Source: UBA5072 sp041737175 (GTDB taxonomy: Bacteria > Bacteroidota > Bacteroidia > Bacteroidales > UBA10428). Taken from it: 64,000 nucleotides of DNA. The notes under the pieces are model-generated. The model ran no database searches and was not told where the DNA came from. It saw only the letters and a program-made list of their open reading frames with translations. Below, in pieces: positions 34,192-42,702 of the stretch (its first letter is position 1; every line of letters begins with the position of its first letter). The position numbers and the translations under genes were made by a program. The stretch is from assembly GCA_041737175.1 (NCBI GenBank), contig JBGSSF010000025.1, forward strand, positions 276,905-340,904. Direction: 5' to 3'.

Positions 34192-34316
34192 ATTTCTCCT
34201 TCTCACCCATTCCCCCCATTTCCCATTCTCCCCATCTCCTGGTCTCCCCCTCTCCTTGTCCCCTTGTCCCCTTGTCTCCAACTCATCCTATCCCCCTGTC
34301 TCAAAATCTCCTGACT
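34192..34316. repeat. Polypyrimidine tract with CCTTGTCC-like units
   Basis: Just after the stop of the t6A methylthiotransferase gene the plus strand is almost entirely C and T for about 100 bases, with short direct repeats such as CCTTGTCC and CTCCCC. It is another simple-sequence block at a gene end. No gene is seen in 34190-34436. Confidence 0.7.
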
Positions 34317-34436
34317 AAAAAACAGCTGTTTTTGAACCAATCGAGGTGGAATACAGGCTGCCGTTTATCGTAATTTTCTTAAAGAAAACCTGGTTCAGAT
34401 TCACATACAATATAGACACCTAAAATACTAAATCCC

Positions 34437-35453
34437 ATGAAAACCAGACATTTTATCTTACTAAGCCTGATGACGCTGTTTGCACTCATCTGCTTCAGCT
34501 GCAATGACGATGATGATGAAAAGGAATCCACTGTAAACATGCCGACAGTTTCAATCGGTATTCCAAAAGATATAACAACCTCATCTTTTGGGATTGAGGT
34601 CACGGTTGAAAGTGATGGAGACGGAACGGTTACGGAACGTGGGCTCTGTTATTCTTCTACTATTCCGTATCCGACCATTGATGATGAAACTGTGTCGGAA
34701 GGCACAGGTACCGGCCCTTTTAATGTTGCTATCAGTGGTCTGGCTGCCAATACATTATATTATATCAGAGGGTACGCAACCAATGAAAAGGGCACTGCGT
34801 ACTGCAGCAATACCGGTACCGTTGTAACTTCCATTGGATCGGTCACCGATATTGAAGGGAATGTACATGGTACGGTAAAGATTGGTTCACAGGAATGGAC
34901 GCGGGAAAACCTGAAATCCACCAAGTACGCAGACGGCAGTAATATACCCGGATCCTATCCTGCCGGAGGAGAAGAATCCAACGTGCCGATATACGGGCGG
35001 TTATACAACTGGTATGCTGTGATGCACGGAGCCGCCAGCAGCACATCCAATCCCAGCATGGTACAGGGCGTTTGTCCCGATGGTTTTCACGTACCGAGTG
35101 ATGCAGAATGGAAGGAGCTCGAGATGTTTCTGGGAATGTCACAGGGAGAGGCTGATTCGGAGGGTTACCGTGGTGAAATTGCAGGCAAATTGAAATTAAG
35201 GGGAATGTGGTTGCCATCGCCCGGTATTTCGGACAATACGACGGGTTTCTCAGCCTTGCCTGCAGGATACCGGGAACTCAACGGTACATACCAGTTTGCA
35301 GACTTTTTCTGGGGAGCCTTTCATATAGCCACGGAAAGCCAGGATACTTCCACAACGGCATCACGTCTGCTGACCGGCGATATGAACGGGATCTGGCGGT
35401 ACTCCGACAGCAAGAAGTACGGTATGTCGGTCCGTTGCGCCAAGGATGAATAG
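34437..35453 (+). CDS. FISUMP domain lipoprotein
   Basis: Exported lipoprotein (lipobox FALICFSC) of 338 residues. After an acidic Asp-rich linker comes an Ig/fibronectin-like domain (about 30-130, ending ATNEKGTAYCSNTGTVVT). A Fibrobacter-succinogenes-major-paralogous (FISUMP) domain follows (VKIGSQEWTRENLKSTKYADGS, YNWYAV, CPDGFHVPSDAEWKELE, and the C-terminal SVRCAKD). FISUMP proteins are surface proteins of unknown function found in large paralogous sets. The following lipoprotein gene is 38 bases downstream on the same strand. Confidence 0.87.
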   Translation: MKTRHFILLSLMTLFALICFSCNDDDDEKESTVNMPTVSIGIPKDITTSSFGIEVTVESDGDGTVTERGLCYSSTIPYPTIDDETVSEGTGTGPFNVAISGLAANTLYYIRGYATNEKGTAYCSNTGTVVTSIGSVTDIEGNVHGTVKIGSQEWTRENLKSTKYADGSNIPGSYPAGGEESNVPIYGRLYNWYAVMHGAASSTSNPSMVQGVCPDGFHVPSDAEWKELEMFLGMSQGEADSEGYRGEIAGKLKLRGMWLPSPGISDNTTGFSALPAGYRELNGTYQFADFFWGAFHIATESQDTSTTASRLLTGDMNGIWRYSDSKKYGMSVRCAKDE

Positions 35454-35491
35454 TTGCCTCAAATTCAATACTAAACCCAAATTAAAAAGCC

Positions 35492-36865
35492 ATGAAAAAA
35501 CTATCCTGTCTTTTCAGCTTCCTACTGGTGCTGTTTCTGTACACCTGCTCGTACGATGAGGGACTTATCCCTGATCTTACGGCAGATTCTGATCTAAAAT
35601 GCGCTTCAGGTGCTGTGATTACTGTAAAACCTGGTAATACAGGCAATGATACCCAAGCCCTAATTAATGCATTTGTCTGGGCTAAGGGACAGGGACCAGG
35701 ATCAATGGTCCGACTTACAGAAGGCGAATACCATATCGGTCCAATTGAAGTGGATGATTTTCATGGATCTTTTATGGGCGCAGGAAAGGGTAAAACAGTG
35801 ATCATTCCGCTTTCTGATATTATCTGTGATCATTACTGGGCAGATAATATCGTTCCGGAACTCCTGAAATTTCTTCGTGGAGATGTCAAAGTTGCGAAAA
35901 TGACTTTCAGATATCTCGAAGGTAATACCTGTATTTGGGATTACCTGGGATTCCATGACTGGGCATTTACAGAGTTGCCGGATATCGAGGAAAACCGACA
36001 TATCAGGGCCATGGTGGATCAGGTGGAATTCATCAGTAACTATTCCCCATTTATGGCTATTTGTGTCAGCGGCGATTTCATTTGGGCAGATAATCTGCCC
36101 TATTCCAAGGCAGCTATTACAGTTACAAATTGTAGCTTTGACGGGTTTTTTAATGCTCTGCAGAATCTGGCCATTGATGCAGGTGATTTTGTATTTTCCA
36201 AAAATCAGGTTACCAATACTTTTCAGGCCCTTTGGTTACAAAATAATATCGGGGGGAGAACCACGATCGCCAACAACCGGTTTAATCTTGTGGAAGGTGG
36301 ATCTGGTATTGAAGTAGATAACCTGGTCTGGGATTTATTTACCCATGTGACCAGCAACGGTTGTTCTTATGAGATTACCGGCAATTCCTTTTATATCAAT
36401 AATTCGACACATACTATCGGCATAAATGACGCACGTAAATTTCAGGGTATAATAGATAACAAAAACCCTTTACTTGTGCTGGTTAGGAATAACCTTTTCG
36501 ATTTGCGGGGAATCGCTCAGGACGGTATATATATTAATGCATCCAATGATGCTGTGATCAGAAACAATAAGTTCATTGGCCAGGCAACCAGAGCCGGGTT
36601 ATATTTAGACGCACTAACTGATAACTGCCTCATGCTGGGCAATAACTTCTCTACAATGGTCAATACGCCATACCATATTGTTCTGCTGGGAAATCACTGT
36701 ACTGTAGTAGGCTGTAATTATAAGGGCGAGAATGTGTTAGACCTCGGTACGGATAATGTGATAACAGGCGCAAAAGTAGTTCATGGTTATTCATCTGTCG
36801 GAAAGTCAATGGTGGATAATTTTAATATTATGAAGGAAAACATGATGAAACTTCGCAAACCGTAA
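35492..36865 (+). CDS. Right-handed parallel beta-helix lipoprotein
   Basis: 457-residue lipoprotein (lipobox LFLYTC) whose mature part starts like pectate-lyase-type helices (VITVKPGNTGNDTQALINAFVWA) and continues as a parallel beta-helix with repeated Asn-rich turns (VTNCSFDGFFNALQ, ITGNSFYINNS, VRNNLFDLRG, IRNNKFIGQ). Such folds include polysaccharide lyases and hydrolases. No catalytic arginine or acidic cluster can be assigned by eye, so enzymatic activity is open. It is likely co-expressed with the preceding FISUMP lipoprotein. A strong terminator follows at 36917. Confidence 0.8.
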   Translation: MKKLSCLFSFLLVLFLYTCSYDEGLIPDLTADSDLKCASGAVITVKPGNTGNDTQALINAFVWAKGQGPGSMVRLTEGEYHIGPIEVDDFHGSFMGAGKGKTVIIPLSDIICDHYWADNIVPELLKFLRGDVKVAKMTFRYLEGNTCIWDYLGFHDWAFTELPDIEENRHIRAMVDQVEFISNYSPFMAICVSGDFIWADNLPYSKAAITVTNCSFDGFFNALQNLAIDAGDFVFSKNQVTNTFQALWLQNNIGGRTTIANNRFNLVEGGSGIEVDNLVWDLFTHVTSNGCSYEITGNSFYINNSTHTIGINDARKFQGIIDNKNPLLVLVRNNLFDLRGIAQDGIYINASNDAVIRNNKFIGQATRAGLYLDALTDNCLMLGNNFSTMVNTPYHIVLLGNHCTVVGCNYKGENVLDLGTDNVITGAKVVHGYSSVGKSMVDNFNIMKENMMKLRKP

Positions 36866-36916
36866 ACATCACCGGCTTATCCAACCAACCGTTAGCAACT
36901 AATCAATCCTGTATGC

Positions 36917-36951
36917 AAGGCTGCCGGGCACCACAACGGCAGCCTTTTTAA
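36917..36951 (+). terminator. Rho-independent terminator after the beta-helix gene
   Basis: Perfect nine-base-pair stem AAGGCTGCC/GGCAGCCTT with a 12-base loop, running straight into TTTTTA. It separates the lipoprotein pair from the hybrid two-component gene. Confidence 0.85.
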
Positions 36952-37022
36952 GTGATGCTGATAAACCAGGTTTTCATTTTGAGAAATGCGTTTTTCTTTG
37001 TAACTTACTAAAAATCCAATCT

Positions 37023-40000
37023 TTGAAGACCCTCATTCTGATATTGGCCGGATTCATGCCATTGTACCTCAAGGCTGCCGAAAAATTTCATTTCTGGATA
37101 ACAGCCCCCTATGCCTACAGGCTTTACCAGATTCACCAGTTCAAGTACAGGTCTGGTTTGGCTGATCCTACCGCATCAAGGATCATGGAAGACAGTTATG
37201 GTTTCATTTGGTTTGGTACCGTGAATTCATTGATTTCTTTTGACGGTTATCATTATACGGCCTATAATGTCAACAGCAGGAATTCATCGGGTCTGACAGG
37301 ACATTGGGTTATTTCGTTGTTTGAAGACAGGGATAGAAACATTTGGGCCGGAACCAGTGGAGGTTTGAACCGGTTAAACCGCACAACAGGACAGTTCAGT
37401 CACTTTTATCCGGATACATCCGATATCCGTGGTCCCAATAACGTAATCCGTTATATTGACCAGGAGAAAAACGGACATATATGGCTGATCACGAACAGAA
37501 ATATTTACAGGCTTGATCCGGTCAACGGTAAGTTCACGGAATTTGAACTTGACAGCCTGGCCTGGCTGAAAAACAATGCTGACCTGGGTTGGGTGGGGAT
37601 CAAAATCAGAAATGCTTTTTTGCAGGATCAACAGGGGAAGATTTGGATTGGTACGCCCAGCGGATTGTTTTTTTATGATCCGGCCACTGGCAATCATAAT
37701 GTGATCAGAAAATCAAGAAAAGGGGACTCCGGGTTAAGTCATGATTATATTACCGCTGTTGTGGAAGACGACCAGAAAAACGTTTGGATTTCCACAATGG
37801 GCGGAGGCCTGAACCTGTTGACCGACAGAAAGGGCTTTGCATTCAGAAAGTTCCGGCATGATCCGTCGGATACCACCACCGTTTGTTCGGATTCCATCCT
37901 TTCATTGTCAAGGGTCCATTCAGGCAAATTATGGATCGGCAGCAAGGGAAGCATATCGCAGCTATCACCCGGCTCAATGTACTTCCGTTCATGGATCATA
38001 CAGGATTTTCCACAGGGAGCCATGTGGGCAGGAAAAATCAGTGTACATGAGATTTTTGAGGATCACAACGGGGGTACCTGGATCTTTAACCACAACATGG
38101 GTGTCGCCAGGTTATTTTTTAATGAAAAGCTTTTGGTTTTCCAGGACATTCCAAGTGATCTGCAGCAGGAAATATGCATGGACCGTGCCGGTTCCTTTTG
38201 GATCGGAACTTTTGACAAATATGCCTTTCGTATTGATCTGCAGGCGCCAAAGTTAATGCATTCCCGCTATGACCATATCGGGCCCTGGATATTCGAGGAC
38301 AGCAGGGGTACTTTTTGGGTCCCGGATTTTAATCTTGTGCTGAATTCTCTTGGAGCAATCTGGAAAGTAAATCCGGCGCATTTACCCGGAAATATATCTT
38401 TTACAGCCATGTATGAAAGTTCAGACGGGCACCTCTGGTTTGCTTCCGAAGCTATTTATAAGTACAATCCGGTTGACCGGTCATTGGTTACCTTCAGGCT
38501 TACCGGCAGTGTCCTTGAAAAAATAAAGGAGAGTCGTGTAGAATACATCCGGGGAGATCAGAACGGAAATATCTGGTTTGGGAACAAAGTTTTCCTTGCC
38601 TATCTGAACACCTCAACGGGTAAGAGCGACTTGATTTCCCCGGTAAGACCCATATTGATTACCGATCATCAGTGGCAGATACAACACGTTCTGGTTGATT
38701 CCCACAATGCAGTATGGATAGCAACGCTGGAAGGTATCTGCAGGATTGAACCGGATAAAGGCAATCGATTTACCCGGTTTGTTCATGATCCGATTAAGCA
38801 AGGTTCCTTGGGTGATAATGCCACTTTCAGGATCGCAGAAGATCGACTTGGAAGGTTATGGGTGCTGACAATGGGATCAGGATTGCATTTATTCAACAGG
38901 GATTCAAGTACCTTCAGGCTCTATAAGCTGTTTCAGGATAAACCGGATATCAGTTTCTCCGGTATGGTCACAGACCTGAATAAAGACCTCTGGATTTTCC
39001 ATACGGCCGGGATGAGCCGTTTTTCTCCGCGCGATGGCGCTTTTGAGAATTTCAGTCTGCCTGTCAGCAGCCTGAATGCTACGATAAACCAGGTCAGAAG
39101 CGGGAATATTTATATTCTTCCGACGGCTGGTGAAGGGACCTACTTTTTTCATCCCGACAGCATAATAGCCAACAATTATATTCCACCGGTGTATATAACA
39201 TCCCTGTTAATCAACAATGAGCCAATTATAAATATTCTGGCCCATCAGCAATTACCGGTAAAAAGCGTATTAAAGCTCAAGTACAGTAATAATTCACTTT
39301 TTTTCACATTTTCAGCGTTGAATTATACCGAACCTGAAAATAACCAATATAAATACAGGATGTTTGGACAGGATAAAGATACGTTGCTTGCCGGTACGAA
39401 TAATTCCGTGGATTACAGAAACATGCGTCCGGGAAAATACACTTTCTGGGTTACCGGTTCCAACAACGATGGAATATGGAATCCGGCAGGGACCAGCATG
39501 AGCTTTATCATCCGGCCTCCGTGGTTCTGGTCATGGATCGCCTGGGTGGTATATGGATTGTTATTTCTGTCTGCTTTGTATGTTTACATCCGTTGGCGCA
39601 CCAGCGCGCTGATCACTGAGAAAGCAGCGCTGGAAAGCCAGGTAATTAAAAGAACACAACAAATAGAAGATCAGAAGCTCGTACTTGAACAGCGCAATCA
39701 GCAGATCCTGGAACTCGACCGGATTAAGACCCGCTTCTTCACTAACATTTCACACGAATTCCGGACTCCGCTAACCCTGATCCAGGGGCCTGTTGAAGAA
39801 ATGCTGGAACGTCCGGGGCGTTCGGCGCAGGACCGTAACTTCCTGCAGCTGATTTACAGGAATACACGCAGGCTGATGAATCTGGTCAATCAACTTCTTG
39901 ATCTTGCCAGGATCGACAGCAGCAAGATGAGGCTTGAACTGACCGAGGGGGATGTTATTGATTTCCTGCGCACGGTGGCGGCATCATTCTCTTCTCTGGC

Positions 40001-41303
40001 CGAAACAAGACATATCGCATACAGTTACCAGCTTCCTATTCTTGTTCGGCACACCTGGTTCGACCGCGACAAACTGGAAAAAATTCTCAACAACCTGCTT
40101 TCCAATGCATTCAAATTTACACCCGAGGGCGGCACAATCACGCTGAAAGCCGGTTATGTCAAGGGTATTCATGGAATGCCTGATTTACTCGAATTTTCGG
40201 TTTCCGATACTGGAATTGGCATCCCTGCCGGGTCCCTCGACAAAGTTTTTGACCGTTTCTATCAGGTGGAGGAAAGCTTACGCCGTGAGGGTGGAGGAAC
40301 CGGACTGGGGCTGTCGCTCACCCGTGACCTGACCGATCTGATGCACGGGGAGATCACCGTGCAAAGTGAACCGGAGAAAGGCAGCACATTTAAGGTGAAG
40401 ATTCCCCTGGGCAAGGATCATCTTCAGCCGGAGGAATATACCCTTATTGCAGATCAGGCAGATGTGGAAAAACAGACGGTACGACCGCAGGCACCCGAGA
40501 TTATTACAGAATCGCGGAAAGTTATGCAGGTTCAGCCGTCAAGTGTTACAGAGAAGCCAATGGTATTGATCGTTGAGGACAACAAGGACATTCGGCAGCA
40601 CATCATGCAGCATTTCGACCGGAATTTCAGCCTGGTGGAAGCCATCGACGGGAGGGCCGGATGGCTGATCGCCACGGAAGTAATCCCCGACCTGGTGATC
40701 ACTGACCTGATGATGCCGCACATGGACGGAACGGAATTATGCAGGCAGCTGAAGACCGATGAGCGCACCAGTCACATCCCGGTGATCATGCTAACAGCAA
40801 GGGCCAGCCTTGAGGATAAGCTGAAAGGCCTTGAAACCGGGGCGGATGACTATGTGTCAAAGCCATTCAACATGAAGGAGCTGCTTGTGCGTTCCGTGAA
40901 CCTGGTGGAACAACGAAGAAAGCTTCGGGATCGATTCAGTCGGGAGATCACGCTTGAACCAAGAGACGTCACCATCACTTCACTTGATGAAAAATTCTTA
41001 TTGCGCGCCATTGCCATTGTTGAGAAGAATTTGGGGAATGAGCAGTTTTCCGTAAGTCTCTTTTGCGATGAAATCAACATGAGCCACAGTACATTATTTC
41101 GGAAGTTGTATGCGCTTACCGGCCAGTCACCAGTGGATTTCATCAATACCATCCGGCTAAAAAAGGCTGCAATTCTGCTGCGCCGGAATTTTGGCAATGT
41201 AACAGTGGTCGCCCTTGAAGTTGGATTCGCAAATCCTTCTTATTTTGCGAAGATATTTAAAAAGCAGTTTGGTATTGCACCGAGGCAATATGCCAAGGCA
41301 TAA
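37023..41303 (+). CDS. Hybrid two-component system sensor/regulator (HTCS)
   Basis: Single-chain regulator of 1426 residues that senses a periplasmic ligand and binds DNA. Order: signal peptide; a double set of Reg_prop beta-propeller repeats (about 40-750, motifs such as GFIWFGT and NIWAGTSGGLNRL); a Y_Y_Y domain (755-825); one membrane helix (833-857); HisKA with phospho-His911 (NISHEFRTPL); HATPase; receiver with Asp1228 (VITDLMMPHMDG); and an AraC-type HTH (1320-1426). Start is TTG at 37023, since only this yields a proper signal peptide (MKTLILILAGFMPLYLKA). HTCS proteins usually control a neighbouring polysaccharide locus, but no SusC/SusD pair is here. The flanking beta-helix and FISUMP lipoproteins are possible targets. 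Confidence 0.93.
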   Translation: MKTLILILAGFMPLYLKAAEKFHFWITAPYAYRLYQIHQFKYRSGLADPTASRIMEDSYGFIWFGTVNSLISFDGYHYTAYNVNSRNSSGLTGHWVISLFEDRDRNIWAGTSGGLNRLNRTTGQFSHFYPDTSDIRGPNNVIRYIDQEKNGHIWLITNRNIYRLDPVNGKFTEFELDSLAWLKNNADLGWVGIKIRNAFLQDQQGKIWIGTPSGLFFYDPATGNHNVIRKSRKGDSGLSHDYITAVVEDDQKNVWISTMGGGLNLLTDRKGFAFRKFRHDPSDTTTVCSDSILSLSRVHSGKLWIGSKGSISQLSPGSMYFRSWIIQDFPQGAMWAGKISVHEIFEDHNGGTWIFNHNMGVARLFFNEKLLVFQDIPSDLQQEICMDRAGSFWIGTFDKYAFRIDLQAPKLMHSRYDHIGPWIFEDSRGTFWVPDFNLVLNSLGAIWKVNPAHLPGNISFTAMYESSDGHLWFASEAIYKYNPVDRSLVTFRLTGSVLEKIKESRVEYIRGDQNGNIWFGNKVFLAYLNTSTGKSDLISPVRPILITDHQWQIQHVLVDSHNAVWIATLEGICRIEPDKGNRFTRFVHDPIKQGSLGDNATFRIAEDRLGRLWVLTMGSGLHLFNRDSSTFRLYKLFQDKPDISFSGMVTDLNKDLWIFHTAGMSRFSPRDGAFENFSLPVSSLNATINQVRSGNIYILPTAGEGTYFFHPDSIIANNYIPPVYITSLLINNEPIINILAHQQLPVKSVLKLKYSNNSLFFTFSALNYTEPENNQYKYRMFGQDKDTLLAGTNNSVDYRNMRPGKYTFWVTGSNNDGIWNPAGTSMSFIIRPPWFWSWIAWVVYGLLFLSALYVYIRWRTSALITEKAALESQVIKRTQQIEDQKLVLEQRNQQILELDRIKTRFFTNISHEFRTPLTLIQGPVEEMLERPGRSAQDRNFLQLIYRNTRRLMNLVNQLLDLARIDSSKMRLELTEGDVIDFLRTVAASFSSLAETRHIAYSYQLPILVRHTWFDRDKLEKILNNLLSNAFKFTPEGGTITLKAGYVKGIHGMPDLLEFSVSDTGIGIPAGSLDKVFDRFYQVEESLRREGGGTGLGLSLTRDLTDLMHGEITVQSEPEKGSTFKVKIPLGKDHLQPEEYTLIADQADVEKQTVRPQAPEIITESRKVMQVQPSSVTEKPMVLIVEDNKDIRQHIMQHFDRNFSLVEAIDGRAGWLIATEVIPDLVITDLMMPHMDGTELCRQLKTDERTSHIPVIMLTARASLEDKLKGLETGADDYVSKPFNMKELLVRSVNLVEQRRKLRDRFSREITLEPRDVTITSLDEKFLLRAIAIVEKNLGNEQFSVSLFCDEINMSHSTLFRKLYALTGQSPVDFINTIRLKKAAILLRRNFGNVTVVALEVGFANPSYFAKIFKKQFGIAPRQYAKA

Positions 41304-41318
41304 ATAGGGGATTTTTAT

Positions 41319-41326
41319 TACTTTTG
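41319..41326 (+). promoter_or_regulatory. Candidate -7 box (TACTTTTG) for the DUF6544 gene
   Basis: TACTTTTG matches TAnnTTTG and would give a leader of roughly 35 bases before the ATG at 41366, separating this gene from the HTCS transcript. No clear -33 element was identified. Confidence 0.45.
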
Positions 41327-41365
41327 AGCGTAACACCCCAAACGCTCGTTTAAAAGTAGAACACC

Positions 41366-42454
41366 ATGAAAATCCTCTTCACTGTTATCCTGTTCATTCA
41401 CGCCCTCATTCACCTCATGGGCTTTGTAAAGGCCTTCGGCCTGGCTGATATCAAAGAATTAACCATGACTATCTCCAAACCTTCAGGGATCATTTGGCTG
41501 GCCACAGCCATCCTGTTTTTAATTTCTCTGCTGTTTTTCCTGTTAAAGAAAGATTCCTGGTGGATCATGGGAGCAATTGCGATTATTCTTTCCCAGATAC
41601 TGATCATCATGACCTGGCACGATGCCCGCTTTGGCACCCTGGCCAACGTTATCGTACTTATTGGAGTGCTGATCGGGGCCGGCAGCTGGCAGTTCAACCG
41701 CATGGTGCGTTCAGAGGTCAAATCTTTTATGCCGTCTTCGATTTCTGCGGGTATTCCTGTGAGGGATTCTGCCATTGCCCTGATGCCACCCATTGTGCAA
41801 AAATGGTTGAAACACTCGGGTATATTAAGGAAAGAGGCCATTCAAACGGTCCATTTATACCAGACCGGTAAGATGCGCACCAAACCGGATGCCAGGTGGA
41901 TGCCCTTTAAAGCGGAACAGTGGTTCAGAATTGAGGATCCGGGATTCATATGGAATGCAAAAGTGAATGCTCCCGCAGGCCTTAAAATGATTGCCAGGGA
42001 TCAGTATAAGGATGGGAAGGGGCATATGCTGATTAAACTGGCATCTTTGATACCGGTGGCTGATGTGCAGAATAAAGAGACCGACCAGGGGTCCCTGCTG
42101 CGTTACCTGGCGGAATCTGCCTGGTTCCCATCCTCTGCCCTGGAGCCATATCTCAGGTGGGAGGAGATCGACAGCCTGACTGCCAGGGTTACCATGACTT
42201 ATGGTGGTATTGAAGCATCAGGAATATGCCGGTATACACAGGAAGGTGATATGGTTAGTTTTGAAGCCAAACGCTTTTACGACAGAAAAGGAGGAGCCAC
42301 GCTTGAGGACTGGTTCATTCAGATTGAACCCGATGGTTACAGGGAGTTTGAAGGAATCCGCATTCCCGCGAAATCTTCAGTTACCTGGAAACTTAAAGAA
42401 GGGGATCTGCAGTGGCTGGAACTGGAGATAACGGGGGTTCGCTATAATCAATAA
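41366..42454 (+). CDS. DUF6544 (DUF6920) family membrane protein
   Basis: 362-residue protein with about four N-terminal hydrophobic helices (up to residue 115) and a soluble C-terminal domain containing the family segments IVQKWLKHSGI, VHLYQTGKMRT, WMPFKAEQWFRI and YLAESAWFPSSAL. This family is widespread in bacteria and has no established function. The soluble domain resembles lipid-binding or outer-membrane-lipoprotein-like barrels in sequence style, but that is a guess. It probably has its own promoter (41319). Confidence 0.8.
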   Translation: MKILFTVILFIHALIHLMGFVKAFGLADIKELTMTISKPSGIIWLATAILFLISLLFFLLKKDSWWIMGAIAIILSQILIIMTWHDARFGTLANVIVLIGVLIGAGSWQFNRMVRSEVKSFMPSSISAGIPVRDSAIALMPPIVQKWLKHSGILRKEAIQTVHLYQTGKMRTKPDARWMPFKAEQWFRIEDPGFIWNAKVNAPAGLKMIARDQYKDGKGHMLIKLASLIPVADVQNKETDQGSLLRYLAESAWFPSSALEPYLRWEEIDSLTARVTMTYGGIEASGICRYTQEGDMVSFEAKRFYDRKGGATLEDWFIQIEPDGYREFEGIRIPAKSSVTWKLKEGDLQWLELEITGVRYNQ

Positions 42455-42702
42455 TTTGTATTGTTTTTTTGGTAATTGAAAGAAACATCAATACCTGACC
42501 CCGGCATGGGTGAGGTAGGGTAAAAGACCCTCCTTCCGGTCATATATAAAATAGACTTCTGATCCGACCGGCCCCATTTGTTAAAAATTACCTAAAAAAT
42601 GTTAAACGTGCAGCATTATGGGCGTATGTACGTATCTATTGAGGCAAGGCAATTGAAATCAGTTCATGTTATACACCCGGAAATAAAATTATTAACCATC
42701 AG

